Part shown: positions 16,253-26,024 of the stretch, in pieces
Numbering within the stretch: position 1 is the first letter of the stretch
How the letters are laid out: every line of letters starts with the position of its first letter
NCBI RefSeq assembly: GCF_008086345.1
Contig: NZ_CP043006.1
Span: forward strand, 3,036,032 to 3,100,031
Length of the DNA: 64,000 nt
Reading direction: 5' to 3'
DNA from: Chitinophaga sp. XS-30
Lineage (GTDB): Bacteria; Bacteroidota; Bacteroidia; Chitinophagales; Chitinophagaceae
Made by a program: the position numbers and the translations under genes
Notes under the pieces: generated by a model
Told to the model about the DNA's origin: nothing
Database searches by the model: none
The model's input: the letters and a program-made list of their open reading frames with translations, nothing else

Positions 16253-17406
16253 AATTCATCTTTACGTTGCTTGTTTTATGGAGCCCGCTGTTTGTTGCGG
16301 CCCAACAGTATGTTATTCCCAAAGCTGACCTGGGCGCCTCTCCCTTTGTGGACCGGGACGGCAACAAGATCGATCTTGCAAAGGACGGCTGGCAAAAGGA
16401 TGCCAAGCTGGTATTTACAGGCCTTGCAGCAGGGGACCATGCAAAGATCGAAGTGAAATACCAGAGCAATGAAGTGAAAAAAGTAACGGCCGAACCTGAT
16501 CAGAACGACGGCAATGCGGTATTTGATCTCAGTACGGCTGTGGATACCGATAAAGAGCATGCTTTTAACATCTACTTCGGTGGCGCCAAGCTCGGTACCG
16601 CCAGCTTTGACGTGACCCGGAGCAACAACGCCGCAGCGGAAACGGAGACCTCCAACGCCAGCTCGATCGACAGTATTTTTCACAGTTATCTCGGCGCGCT
16701 GGCCAGTGCGAACTTCACGGGCAACAACAAATTCCTGTCCAACCTCACGCCCATTGTGAACCTCGGTGGCGTCATATCGCTGGTGCCGAAGAAAGCGGAC
16801 AAATGGTTCTCCTGGGACCTGGATGTAAATCCCTACCTGGGCGCGGCCATAGATGCCAAAGATTCGGTGGCCTATCTGCCGGCCCTGATGCTGTACGGCA
16901 GAGGCGGTATTGTGCTGAACAACTATCTGAATGCGGAGTTCGGTCCCGTTACGATCACGCTCATGCCGCTAGGTTTCGGGATGAAAGCGATCCCCAATTT
17001 CATGGATTCCGCCAATGTGATCACCCAGCATAACCTCCGTTTCGGCCTGGCGCTGAAATACACCAATGCCTTCCTGTTAAGCGCACAGCTCACCCAGGGC
17101 TGGCATAACCTCACTTCACAGGCGGAGGAGAATTATAAGAAAGCATTTGGCGGATCGGCTACGGATATTACCTATCTGACCGTAGCGGGACAGTTTGCGC
17201 TGAAAGGGAAAAGCAATGAGATAACGAACTACATTTTCATGGAATGGCGCGGATTGCTCAGCAAGGAGCCTTACGCAGCCTTTACCAATAACAGGATACT
17301 CACAATAGGCCTGAGAAAAACACTGGAGATCTCCGGCGGGATATTTTCTGCCAGTGACCGCCAGAGGAGAGGAAGCCGTGGGAGAGCTGTGCATTACGGG
17401 CTTTAA
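16249..17406 (+). CDS. secreted beta-rich protein with probable outer-membrane barrel
   Basis: A 385-residue protein starting inside the previous stop (ATGA overlap), so translation is probably coupled. It has a signal peptide (MKFIFTLLVLWSPLFVAA). An Ig-like region of about 100 residues follows, with AKLVFTGLAAGDHAKIEVKY and AFNIYFGGAKLGTASFDVT, then a Ser/Asn/Thr linker near 125-145. The C-terminal 240 residues have alternating patterns typical of a beta barrel (WDLDVNPYLGAAIDA, LMLYGRGGIVLNNYLNAEFG, LRFGLALKYTNAFLLSAQLT). It does not end in a typical aromatic residue. No family was recognised. The coupling implies it works with the SLATT-protease upstream. Confidence 0.7.
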   Translation: MKFIFTLLVLWSPLFVAAQQYVIPKADLGASPFVDRDGNKIDLAKDGWQKDAKLVFTGLAAGDHAKIEVKYQSNEVKKVTAEPDQNDGNAVFDLSTAVDTDKEHAFNIYFGGAKLGTASFDVTRSNNAAAETETSNASSIDSIFHSYLGALASANFTGNNKFLSNLTPIVNLGGVISLVPKKADKWFSWDLDVNPYLGAAIDAKDSVAYLPALMLYGRGGIVLNNYLNAEFGPVTITLMPLGFGMKAIPNFMDSANVITQHNLRFGLALKYTNAFLLSAQLTQGWHNLTSQAEENYKKAFGGSATDITYLTVAGQFALKGKSNEITNYIFMEWRGLLSKEPYAAFTNNRILTIGLRKTLEISGGIFSASDRQRRGSRGRAVHYGL

Positions 17407-17593
17407 CAGGTTGCTCAGTTGCAAAAACTATTGCTGAGACATTACCGGTTGCCGCAGCTTTTACAGCAAATGATTATTCGCCTTTCCTGCACCGTCATTC
17501 TTGTAAACGCCTGCAACCGCTTATTTTCCGGGACGATCATATCCGGAAGTCCACACCTTGAAGCGTGCTGCATATCCAGGTATCAGGGCAACA

Positions 17594-17629
17594 AAAAACC
17601 GGATAGACCATTTCGTCTATCCGGTTTTT
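17594..17629. terminator. Bidirectional terminator between the SLATT operon and tex
   Basis: A perfect 15-bp stem (17594-17608 with 17615-17629) flanked by A and T runs, with a six-base loop. It can end transcription from both sides. Confidence 0.85.
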
Positions 17630-17655
17630 CCTGTTTTCAGCAATGCCGTTCAATA

Positions 17656-19902
17656 CTATTTGAATTTCGATTTCAATGCCAGCAGTTTGGCCTGGAAGTC
17701 GTTCACCGGCGCTTCCTTCGCAGGCTTGTTGTCCTTCCGCTCACGGCGTTGCCCACCGCCGCCGCCACCAGCGGGTTCATTGGTTTTCATGGATAAAGAG
17801 ATGCGCTTGCGCGCGATATCCACTTCCAGCACCGTTACCATCACTTTCTGGTTCAGCTTCACCGCTTCATTGGGATTGCTGATGAATTTGTTGGAGAGAT
17901 GGGAAATGTGCACCAGCCCGTCCTGTTTCACGCCGATATCCACAAAGGCCCCGAAGGCGGTGATGTTCGTCACCACGCCGGGCAGCACCATGCCGGGTTT
18001 CACGTCTTCCATGCTTTTGATGCCTTCGGCGTATTCGAAGATGGCGATCTCGTCACGGGGGTCCCGGCTGGGTTTGGCCAGTTCCTTAAGGATGTCTTCC
18101 AGTGTAACCTGGCCTACTTCCTCGCTGATGAAATCCTTCATATTGATATTCTTCCGGAGGTCCTCACGCCCCATCAGCTCCTGCACACTGCATTGCTGCT
18201 TTGTGGCGATGGCTTCCACCACGGGATAGCGCTCGGGATGCACTGCGGAATTGTCCAGCGGGTTATCTCCGTTCTCAATGCGCAAAAAGCCCGCGCACTG
18301 CTCGAATGCTTTATCTCCGAGGCGGGTCACGTTCTTCAGTTCCTTACGGTTTTTGAACGCGCCGTTCTCTTTGCGGTATTTCACGATGTTTTCCGCCAGG
18401 GAAGGCCCAAGACCGGAGATGTACGCCAGCAGGTGCTTGGAAGCCGTGTTCAGGTTTACGCCCACATTGTTCACGCAACTCACCACCACACGGTCCAGGC
18501 TCTGTTTGAGGTGGCTTTGGTTCACATCATGCTGGTACTGGCCTACACCGATCGCTTTCGGATCGATCTTTACCAGTTCCGCCAGCGGGTCTATCAGCCT
18601 GCGGCCGATGGACACGGAACCCCGCACGGTCACATCATGCTCGGGGAATTCTTCCCGCGCTACTTCGGAAGCGGAATATACCGAGGCGCCGCTTTCATTC
18701 ACCATGAACACATTCACCTTGCGGCCGAAATCGATCTTCTTCACGAACTCTTCCGTTTCACGGCCTGCCGTGCCATTACCTACTGCAATGGCAGCAATAT
18801 CGTATTTATTCACCCAGCTGTGCAGCAGTTGCTCGGCAGCCTGGCTTTTGTAGTTCTTTTCCAGTGGATAGATCACATCATGGTCCAGCATATTGCCCTG
18901 GCTGTCCAGCGCCACGGTCTTGCAACCGGTGCGGTAACCGGGGTCTATGGCGATCACGGCTTTTGGACCGAGCGGAGCGGCGAGCAGCAACTGGCGCAGG
19001 TTTTCTGCAAACACCTCTATAGCCTCTGTATCTGCTTTTTCCTTGGCGGCAGCGCGGAACTCGTTTTCCAGCGAGGGGCGCAGCAGACGTTTGTAAGCAT
19101 CTGCCGCCGCTTTGGTCACCTGTTCTGCGCTGGCATTATGACCGGTCACGAATTGTTTGTTGATGATCTCCAGCGCTTCTTCTTCCACAGGCGTGATGCT
19201 GGCAAAGAGAAAACCTTCCGATTCCCCCCTGAAAATGGCCAGTACCCGGTGGGAGGGGATGGAAAACAGCTCTTCGCGGAAATCGAAATAATCCTTGTAT
19301 TTCTCGCCCTCGCTTTCCTTGCCTTCATTTACTTTGGAAGAGAGTACGGCGGTATGGGTGAAGAGCTTGCGCAGCTTGTCGCGCAGCTCTGCATTTTCAT
19401 TGATCCACTCTGCGATGATATCGCGGGCGCCTTTGAGGGCTTCCTCGGTGGTGGCTACCTGTTCATTGAGGAATGACTTCGCGGCTTCTTCGGGGGTATT
19501 TTCCTGCTGCTCCAGCAACAGCTTCGCCAGCGGCTCCAGGCCTTTTTCAATGGCCACCGTGGCACGGGTCTTGCGTTTGGGCTTATAAGGAAGATACATG
19601 TCCTCCAGCTCTGCCAGCACCCAGGACGATTCCAGTTTCGCCAGCAGCTCGGGGGTCATTTTCTCCTGCTCGGTAATGGTCTTGATAATGAACGCACGAC
19701 GATCATCCACCTCTTCATACCGCTTTTTCATATCCTCCACTTTGCCGATCTGTACCTCGTCCAGACTACCCGTCTGTTCTTTCCGGTAACGGCTGATGAA
19801 GGGCACAGTAGAACCTTCTGCCAATAAGGTCATGGTATTCTCAGCCTGCTTTTGGGAGATGCCCAGCTCAGCAGAAATGAGCGCCACGTGTTTCGGATTC
19901 AT
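17656..19902 (-). CDS. tex: Tex-family RNA-binding transcription accessory protein
   Basis: A 748-residue protein of the Tex/YhgF family, close to the usual length. In order: the N-terminal helical region with ISRYRKEQTGSLDEVQI; a YqgF-like RNase H fold (AVIAIDPGYRTGCKTVALD, about 320-450); helix-hairpin-helix (NLNTASKHLLAYISGLGPSL and following); and a C-terminal S1 domain (GMVLPGVVTNITAFGAFVDI then QDGLVHISHLS) ending in a basic Gly-rich tail. It is thought to act in transcription and translation coupling. A good promoter lies upstream at 19934-19963. Confidence 0.95.
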   Translation of the reverse strand: MNPKHVALISAELGISQKQAENTMTLLAEGSTVPFISRYRKEQTGSLDEVQIGKVEDMKKRYEEVDDRRAFIIKTITEQEKMTPELLAKLESSWVLAELEDMYLPYKPKRKTRATVAIEKGLEPLAKLLLEQQENTPEEAAKSFLNEQVATTEEALKGARDIIAEWINENAELRDKLRKLFTHTAVLSSKVNEGKESEGEKYKDYFDFREELFSIPSHRVLAIFRGESEGFLFASITPVEEEALEIINKQFVTGHNASAEQVTKAAADAYKRLLRPSLENEFRAAAKEKADTEAIEVFAENLRQLLLAAPLGPKAVIAIDPGYRTGCKTVALDSQGNMLDHDVIYPLEKNYKSQAAEQLLHSWVNKYDIAAIAVGNGTAGRETEEFVKKIDFGRKVNVFMVNESGASVYSASEVAREEFPEHDVTVRGSVSIGRRLIDPLAELVKIDPKAIGVGQYQHDVNQSHLKQSLDRVVVSCVNNVGVNLNTASKHLLAYISGLGPSLAENIVKYRKENGAFKNRKELKNVTRLGDKAFEQCAGFLRIENGDNPLDNSAVHPERYPVVEAIATKQQCSVQELMGREDLRKNINMKDFISEEVGQVTLEDILKELAKPSRDPRDEIAIFEYAEGIKSMEDVKPGMVLPGVVTNITAFGAFVDIGVKQDGLVHISHLSNKFISNPNEAVKLNQKVMVTVLEVDIARKRISLSMKTNEPAGGGGGGQRRERKDNKPAKEAPVNDFQAKLLALKSKFK

Positions 19903-19933
19903 ATAAGTTTCTTTTACAATTTTGCTAAGGCCG

Positions 19934-19963
19934 CAAAGCTAAGTAAATTGGATTTTCTGCCAA
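19934..19963 (-). promoter_or_regulatory. promoter of tex
   Basis: On the minus strand TTG (19961-19963) is separated by 19 bases from TAGCTTTG (19934-19941), matching the Bacteroidota -33/-7 consensus TTG and TAnnTTTG. It lies 31 bases before the tex start. Confidence 0.7.
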
Positions 19964-20070
19964 GAAAAAGAAATTAACAATAGACCGGCCGGAAATTTGC
20001 GGGAAGGGGGATGTCCTGATTTTGCATTATTTTTCCGTTTCTTGGCAAGATTTCATTAATATTCAAGTTT

Positions 20071-20835
20071 ATGCAGCCTGAACAAGCCTTTAGCCGATTA
20101 TTGCAGATCATGGACGATCTGAGGGTAAAATGCCCATGGGACAGGAAACAGACCATCCAGTCACTCCGGCAGCTCACCATCGAAGAGTTGTATGAACTGA
20201 CGGATGCCATTACGGACCAGGATTATAAAGGCATCCGTGAAGAGCTGGGAGACCTCCTGCTGCATATCGTATTCTACGCAAAGATAGGATCGGAACAGCA
20301 GCAATTCACCATCACGGACGTGATTACCGGTGTTTGCGACAAACTGGTGGCCCGTCATCCGCATATCTACGGCGATGTGAAAGTGAACAACGAAGAAGAT
20401 GTAAAACAGAACTGGGAGAAGCTGAAGCTGAAAGAAGGGAAGGATTCCGTATTGAGCGGAGTGCCGGCATCCCTGCCGGCATTGGTAAAATCCATGCGCC
20501 TGCAGGAAAAGGCAAAACAGGTAGGCTTTGAATGGGAGAACCGGGACCAGGTTTGGGATAAGGTAAAGGAGGAGATGGAAGAACTGAAAGAAGCCATTGC
20601 GGCCGGTGATCCCGATGAAATGGAAGCCGAATTCGGCGACCTGCTTTTTTCCCTGGTCAACTACAGCCGCTTTATGAAGATCGATTCCGAGAATGCGCTG
20701 GAACGTACGAATAAGAAGTTCATCCGCCGTTTCCGCGCCATGGAGGGAATGGCTGCGGCGGAAGGGCGGCGCCTGGACGAGATGAGCCTTCCTGAAATGG
20801 ACGGGCTATGGAACAAGGTAAAGGAAGGGGAATAA
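20071..20835 (+). CDS. mazG: nucleoside triphosphate pyrophosphohydrolase MazG
   Basis: A 254-residue protein with two MazG domains. The first has LRVKCPWDRKQTIQSLR followed by EELYELTDAI and REELGDLLLHIVFYA; the second has WDKVKEEMEELKEAIAAGD then EFGDLLFSLVNYSR. These ExxE...ExxD sets bind Mg and hydrolyse NTPs to NMP and PPi in the cytoplasm. The histidine kinase gene starts four bases after its stop. Confidence 0.94.
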   Translation: MQPEQAFSRLLQIMDDLRVKCPWDRKQTIQSLRQLTIEELYELTDAITDQDYKGIREELGDLLLHIVFYAKIGSEQQQFTITDVITGVCDKLVARHPHIYGDVKVNNEEDVKQNWEKLKLKEGKDSVLSGVPASLPALVKSMRLQEKAKQVGFEWENRDQVWDKVKEEMEELKEAIAAGDPDEMEAEFGDLLFSLVNYSRFMKIDSENALERTNKKFIRRFRAMEGMAAAEGRRLDEMSLPEMDGLWNKVKEGE

Positions 20836-20839
20836 ATTT

Positions 20840-23800
20840 ATGCTCGATATCAAAGAAATAAGACTGTTTTTCCTCCGCAACGGCTATCTGCTCATCATCG
20901 CGGCCTGGCTGTTCACATTCGCTTTCCTGTTCAACAACTACTGGAGCTATTACTCTTCCCCGCACGGTGTGCAGCGCAGCCTGGAAGGCGATATCAGGGA
21001 ACGGCAGCAGTCGTTTGCGGACCTTGTAGCGGATTCGGCTACCGTAGAAGCGTTGCTCAACGGTACCTACTCCGAAAAAACACTGCAGGATATCTACCGG
21101 GAAAACTATTATGTTTTTGCCTACGATAGCACGAATGAAGGATTGCAGTTGCGTTTCTGGAGCACCAGCAATGTAGCGCCGCCGCTTCAGCCCGCGCTGA
21201 CGGAAGGGGTGAGCTTCCGGCGCCTCGCGAACGGATATTATGTAGTGCTCTGCCGGGAAGTGCAGCCGCAGCGGTTCGTTGTAGGCTTGCTGCCGGTAAA
21301 GCAGGAGTTTGCCATCACCAACGATTACCTGGGCAACCAGTTCTACGGCCGCCCCGCCATAGGCCGCGAGTATGCTATTCATCAACGCCCGCCGGGCCTG
21401 CCCGTGCTGGATATGAACGACCGGATACTTTTTTATCTCTTTTATAACCCCGGCCTGCAGGAACCTTCACCCAGCCTCATGAGCATGCTGTTGCTGGCAG
21501 TGGGTTGCATCTGCGTACTGATCTTCATCAACCTGTTTGCTACCCTCATGGCCCGCAGGCTGACGCCGCTATGGGGATTCCTGTTCCTGCTGAGCGTTGT
21601 ATTGCTCTTCCGGGTGCTCAGCTACCTGTATAATTTCCCGGTAGACCTGCGCTCGCTCAACCTCTTCAACCCCTGGATCTATGCAAAGGACGATGTGTTC
21701 AAATCCCTGGGAGACCTGTTGTTGAACGTACTGCTGGCCTTCTGGCTGATCCTGTTCTTCCGGCAGCATGTGCGCACCATCCATCCCCCGGTAGTCCGTA
21801 CCAAATGGCAAAGCTGGCTGATCATCGGCGCAGCGGGACTGGTGATGTTCATCGTCGGGCAGTTCCTGCTGGACCTGATCCGCAGCCTGGTGATCGATTC
21901 CAGGATATCCTACGATGTCACCAACTTTTTCAGCCTGAATGAATACAGCGTGATCGGCAGCATGAGCCTCGGTTTCATCGCCATCAGCTTTCTTTTCTTT
22001 TCCCAGATCGTCAATTATCTGCTCAACCAGCTCACGGATTTCCAGTACCGCAGCAAGTACGTTTCACTGGCCGTTGTGGGCCTGGTATGGCTGGCTTTCC
22101 GCATCAATGCGCCGGACCTCAGCGCCTCCGTGGCGTTTATGTTCTGGCTGCTGGGGTATGTGATTTTGCTGGACCTGCTGGAGCTCCGTTTCAGCCAGCG
22201 CAGCAGCACCCTGCCGTTCATCGTGTGGATGCTCATGATGACCGTTACCACGTCCGCCGTGCTCATCTATTACAACAACCTGAAGGAGCTGAGCAACCGG
22301 AAACATGTGGCGATGGACCTTTCCCGGCAGCGGGACCCCTACCTGGAAACGCTGCTGAATGATGTAGGGGAACGGCTGGTGCAGGACCCCCAGGTCCGCA
22401 GTTTCTTCCTGGAACGCACCCGCACCGGTAAACGGGCGCTGGAGCGTACCCTGCAGGAAAAATACTTCTCCCGCTATATCAGCCGCTTTAACGTGCAGTT
22501 CTTCACCTACGATGAAGAAGGGCAGCCGCTTTTCAACAGCAGCCGCACCAGCTTTGAATCGCTGCAGGACCGTATCATGACCGGCAATGAGCTGCCGCAT
22601 GTGCTGGGGAGAGACCTCTATTACGACGAAAGAAGCTTCAACGATTACAGTTATATCGGAAAGAAGGAGATCTACGGGCGGGGGGACACCGTATCCGGTT
22701 ACCTCTTTTATGAGGTCCGCTCGGAACCCGAGATCATGCAGCCGGACCGCTTGTATCCGGAGCTGCTCATCGAAAGCGGGGTGCGCGATCAGCAGTCGGA
22801 GTACATGGACCGGTATTCGTATGCTGTGTACAACAAAGGGCAGCTGGTCACACATCACAATAACTATCCCTTCAAGGTAAGGCTCGCGCCATCGGAAATT
22901 CCCGCCGCGGATACCGTGTTCGATGAAAATAACGGGTATTCGCTGTTATATTACCGCGAATCGAAAGACAAGCTGGTAGTGGTGGCCAAGCCCACCCGCA
23001 ACTTCCTGGAGTTCATCACCCTGTTCGCCTACATGTTCTGCCTGTTCCTGCTGATCATTGGCATCTACAGCCTGGTGGACCTCTTTGTAAAAGCCCGGCT
23101 CCGGATATCCAACCTCCAGGCGATGCTCAAGCTGAGCATCCGCAACAAGGTGCAAAGCACGATCATCTTTGCCGTGGCATTTGCTTTCCTGGCGCTCGGA
23201 CTTGCCACCATCCTGTTCTTCATCAACCGCTCCCGCGCGGAGAATGCGGAACGGCTCAGCCGTACCGTGCACAGCATTGCACAGGATATCGAGAAGGTTT
23301 TTTATACCCAGCGTATGCTGGACCAGGTGGAGACCATCTATGATTCCATCTTTCTGGCGGACCTCTCGCGGAGCATCGGCGCCATTGCCACCGAACATAA
23401 CGTGGATGTGAATATCTATGATACCGGCGGGCATTTGCAACTGTCCGCCCAACCCCTGATGATAGAAAAAGGGCTGATCTCCGATGCCATGAACCCGCTG
23501 GCCTTTTATCACCTGTCAAAGCTGAACAAGATCCAGTACATCCAGGAGGAACAGATCGGGGAGATGAAATATATCAGCGGCTACATTCCGCTGCGGGACA
23601 ACAGGGGCGTGTTCGCCTACCTCAATGTGCCGTATTTTGCCACACAAACCGAGCTGAACCAGCAGATATCCACCTTCCTGGTAGCCCTGATCAACATCAA
23701 TGCGTTCATATTCCTGATCGCCGGGCTGCTGGTATTGCTGATATCCAATACCATCACCAAATCGTTCTCCCTGATCACGGAGAAGTTGCGCAGCGTGAAC

Positions 23801-24598
23801 CTGGGCCAGTTGAATGAACCGGTTGAATGGGATAAGGAAGACGAGATAGGCCTGCTGGTAAAAGAATATAACAAGATGGTGCAGAAGCTGGAAGTGAGCG
23901 CGGAAAAGCTGGCGAAAAGCGAGCGTGAGGGCGCCTGGCGGGAAATGGCCCGGCAGGTGGCGCATGAGATCAAAAACCCGCTGACCCCCATGAAGCTCAG
24001 CATCCAGTACCTGCAACGGGCCATTGCCAACGATTCCCCGGATGTGAAAGCACTGTCCAGGAACGTCGCCAATACGCTGGTAGAACAGATAGAGCATCTG
24101 TCCAATATCGCATCGGACTTTGCGGCATTCGCCCATATCACCAAAATAAACAACGAGGAGTTCTCGCTGAGCGAGCTGCTGTCTTCCGTCACCGGCCTTT
24201 ACATGAGCAACCCGGAATGCCATATCTATTTCGAGCGGAATGACAACCCCTATATGGTGGAAGCCGATAAAACGCAGATCAACCGCCTTTTCACCAATCT
24301 GCTGCAGAACGCCATACAGGCCATTCCGGAAGGCAGGGAAGGGCATATTGCCATCAGCATGGAAGATGGGGAGAGCGGAGAGACCGTTATCGTAAAGGTC
24401 ACGGATAACGGCACAGGCATTCCGCCGGAGGTGCAGCCGAAGATCTTTGTACCGAATTTTACCACGAAATCTTCCGGCACCGGGCTGGGACTGGCGATGT
24501 GCAAGAATATCGTGGAGCAGGCCGGGGGAAGGATCTGGTTTACGACCGCTCCCGGTGTGGGGACCACATTTTATGTTGCGTTGCCTGTTGTAGAGTAA
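20840..24598 (+). CDS. large NtrY-like membrane sensor histidine kinase
   Basis: A 1252-residue kinase. It has one N-terminal membrane helix (about 13-33), an external domain to about 215, and a polytopic block of about eight helices (216-480). A second presumably external region runs to about 724, with further helices near 725-750, 773-798 and 945-970. HAMP follows (about 970-1025), then HisKA with phospho-acceptor His1042 in ARQVAHEIKNPLTPMKLS. HATPase_c has the N box NLLQNAIQAIP, the G1 box DNGTGIP and the G2 box SGTGLGLAM. The HEIKNPLTPM motif and the architecture resemble NtrY. No response regulator is adjacent. A possible role in envelope sensing is only inferred from the large exported parts. 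Confidence 0.88.
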   Translation: MLDIKEIRLFFLRNGYLLIIAAWLFTFAFLFNNYWSYYSSPHGVQRSLEGDIRERQQSFADLVADSATVEALLNGTYSEKTLQDIYRENYYVFAYDSTNEGLQLRFWSTSNVAPPLQPALTEGVSFRRLANGYYVVLCREVQPQRFVVGLLPVKQEFAITNDYLGNQFYGRPAIGREYAIHQRPPGLPVLDMNDRILFYLFYNPGLQEPSPSLMSMLLLAVGCICVLIFINLFATLMARRLTPLWGFLFLLSVVLLFRVLSYLYNFPVDLRSLNLFNPWIYAKDDVFKSLGDLLLNVLLAFWLILFFRQHVRTIHPPVVRTKWQSWLIIGAAGLVMFIVGQFLLDLIRSLVIDSRISYDVTNFFSLNEYSVIGSMSLGFIAISFLFFSQIVNYLLNQLTDFQYRSKYVSLAVVGLVWLAFRINAPDLSASVAFMFWLLGYVILLDLLELRFSQRSSTLPFIVWMLMMTVTTSAVLIYYNNLKELSNRKHVAMDLSRQRDPYLETLLNDVGERLVQDPQVRSFFLERTRTGKRALERTLQEKYFSRYISRFNVQFFTYDEEGQPLFNSSRTSFESLQDRIMTGNELPHVLGRDLYYDERSFNDYSYIGKKEIYGRGDTVSGYLFYEVRSEPEIMQPDRLYPELLIESGVRDQQSEYMDRYSYAVYNKGQLVTHHNNYPFKVRLAPSEIPAADTVFDENNGYSLLYYRESKDKLVVVAKPTRNFLEFITLFAYMFCLFLLIIGIYSLVDLFVKARLRISNLQAMLKLSIRNKVQSTIIFAVAFAFLALGLATILFFINRSRAENAERLSRTVHSIAQDIEKVFYTQRMLDQVETIYDSIFLADLSRSIGAIATEHNVDVNIYDTGGHLQLSAQPLMIEKGLISDAMNPLAFYHLSKLNKIQYIQEEQIGEMKYISGYIPLRDNRGVFAYLNVPYFATQTELNQQISTFLVALININAFIFLIAGLLVLLISNTITKSFSLITEKLRSVNLGQLNEPVEWDKEDEIGLLVKEYNKMVQKLEVSAEKLAKSEREGAWREMARQVAHEIKNPLTPMKLSIQYLQRAIANDSPDVKALSRNVANTLVEQIEHLSNIASDFAAFAHITKINNEEFSLSELLSSVTGLYMSNPECHIYFERNDNPYMVEADKTQINRLFTNLLQNAIQAIPEGREGHIAISMEDGESGETVIVKVTDNGTGIPPEVQPKIFVPNFTTKSSGTGLGLAMCKNIVEQAGGRIWFTTAPGVGTTFYVALPVVE

Positions 24599-24744
24599 CA
24601 ACGGAGATACCGCGCATTTGTTCCCTGCGGCAGGGCAATTTCACTGGCAGGTGAGCCGTATAGGGCTGCGGCAGGCATAAAAAAGGGGATGACACAAAAA
24701 TAAAGTGAAAGCGCAGAGCATTGCGTAAACGTCAGTCACGCATA

Positions 24745-24782
24745 AAGAAGGGGCTGTATCAAAGTTGATACAGCCCCTTCTT
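24745..24782. terminator. Bidirectional terminator between the kinase and plsX
   Basis: A long perfect stem, 24745-24762 with 24765-24782 (AAGAAGGGGCTGTATC and its complement), with A and T flanks. It serves both converging genes. Confidence 0.85.
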
Positions 24783-24802
24783 ATATCGTTGTACGATCAA
24801 TA

Positions 24803-25750
24803 TTATTTTACTTCCACAAAGCTCTCCCTGATCTTGTCCATCAGTTTGCTGTCCACCATCCGTTTGGCGAGGTCTATCATATTTGAAAAAGCCCTGCCGT
24901 GGGAAATGCCATGCCCGATGATCACCGGTTCAGCCACACCGAGGACAGGCGTGCCGCCGTATTGCTCAAAGTCGAACTTGTCCATATAATCATCTTTGAT
25001 ATTCCGGCGAACGGCCACATCATGGAAGGATTCGGCCATTTTCAGCACCACATTGCCGGTAAAACCTTCGCAAACGATCACATCCACATTGTCCCTGAAA
25101 ATATCGCGGCCTTCCACGTTGCCGATAAAGTCGAGATGGCTGTTCTCTTTCAGGAGGGGATAAGTGGCTTGCGCCAGGAGGTTGCCCTTGCCTTCTTCTT
25201 CACCGATATTGAGCAATCCTACCTTCGGTTTGTTGATGCCCATGATGTATTGGGAGTAGAGCGAACCGAGAATGGCGAACTGTACCAGGTTTTCCGGTTT
25301 GCAGTCCGCATTGATGCCCACATCCAGCAAAAGGCCGTTAGTGCCGTTCTCGCGGGGGAGTACGGTAGAAATGGTGGGGCGCTGAATGCCTTCGATGAGT
25401 TTGATGGAATAGATGGCACCCACCATCATGGCGCCGGTATTGCCGGCACTGATGAATGCATCAATCTTTTTGTTCTGAAGAAGATGAAAGCCGATAGAGA
25501 TGGAAGATTGCGGCTTTTCTTTAAGTGCTTTGGTAGGATGTTCATTCATCCCGATTACCTGGGATGAATGAACAACGGTATATCTTGACTGGTCCAGTTG
25601 CGCATCCGTCAACAAGGGCGTTAAGGCTTGCTCATCACCTATCAGTACAAGATGCGCATCTGATGCATCACTGTCTAAAAATAATCTTACTCCTTTTACT
25701 GCTTCTGCGGGGGCATAGTCGCCACCCATCATATCTAGCCCGATTCTCAT
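24803..25750 (-). CDS. plsX: phosphate acyltransferase PlsX
   Basis: A 315-residue protein with the PlsX hallmarks MRIGLDMMGGDYAPAEAVKG at the N-terminus, ISAGNTGAMM near residue 101, LLNIGEEEGKGN, FIGNVEGRDI, VIVCEGFTGNVVLKMAES and ISHGRAF. It makes acyl-phosphate from acyl-ACP and phosphate for phospholipid synthesis. It is third in the conserved order yceD, rpmF, plsX, on the minus strand. Confidence 0.96.
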   Translation of the reverse strand: MRIGLDMMGGDYAPAEAVKGVRLFLDSDASDAHLVLIGDEQALTPLLTDAQLDQSRYTVVHSSQVIGMNEHPTKALKEKPQSSISIGFHLLQNKKIDAFISAGNTGAMMVGAIYSIKLIEGIQRPTISTVLPRENGTNGLLLDVGINADCKPENLVQFAILGSLYSQYIMGINKPKVGLLNIGEEEGKGNLLAQATYPLLKENSHLDFIGNVEGRDIFRDNVDVIVCEGFTGNVVLKMAESFHDVAVRRNIKDDYMDKFDFEQYGGTPVLGVAEPVIIGHGISHGRAFSNMIDLAKRMVDSKLMDKIRESFVEVK

Positions 25751-25797
25751 GAACTGTAGTTTGTCTGTTAGCTCGGGGGTAAAATTAGTAAAAATTA

Positions 25798-25992
25798 TTA
25801 TTTAGCAGCTGCTTGTTTTTCCAATACAACTTTCCCTTTGTAGAACAGTTTGTTCTCTACCCAGTGGGCACGGTGTCTCAGGTGCACTTCGCCGGTAGCG
25901 CTGTCTGTGCTTAAAGTGTCAGCAAAAGCCTTGTAATGCGTTCTTCTTTTAGCTGATCTTTGTTGCGAATGTCTGCGTTTAGGATTCGGCAT
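25798..25992 (-). CDS. rpmF: 50S ribosomal protein L32
   Basis: A 64-residue basic protein beginning MPNPKRRHSQQRSAKRRTHY, the L32 N-terminus (PKRRxSxxRxxKRR). The C-terminal part lacks the zinc-binding cysteines, as in Cys-free L32 forms, and has HLRHRAHWVENKLFYKGKVV. It lies between yceD (32 bases upstream) and plsX. Confidence 0.95.
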   Translation of the reverse strand: MPNPKRRHSQQRSAKRRTHYKAFADTLSTDSATGEVHLRHRAHWVENKLFYKGKVVLEKQAAAK

Positions 25993-26024
25993 TTTATTTG
26001 AGTTTTAATTGTTCTTGTTATTTG

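Noticed and set aside
17899..19476. Long ORF antisense to tex
   Set aside because: It is a shadow of tex: the tex frame carries all family motifs, while this translation has no recognisable domain.
24599..24744. Possible small gene between the kinase and its terminator
   Set aside because: No start-to-stop frame with protein-like composition; looks like 3' untranslated sequence.
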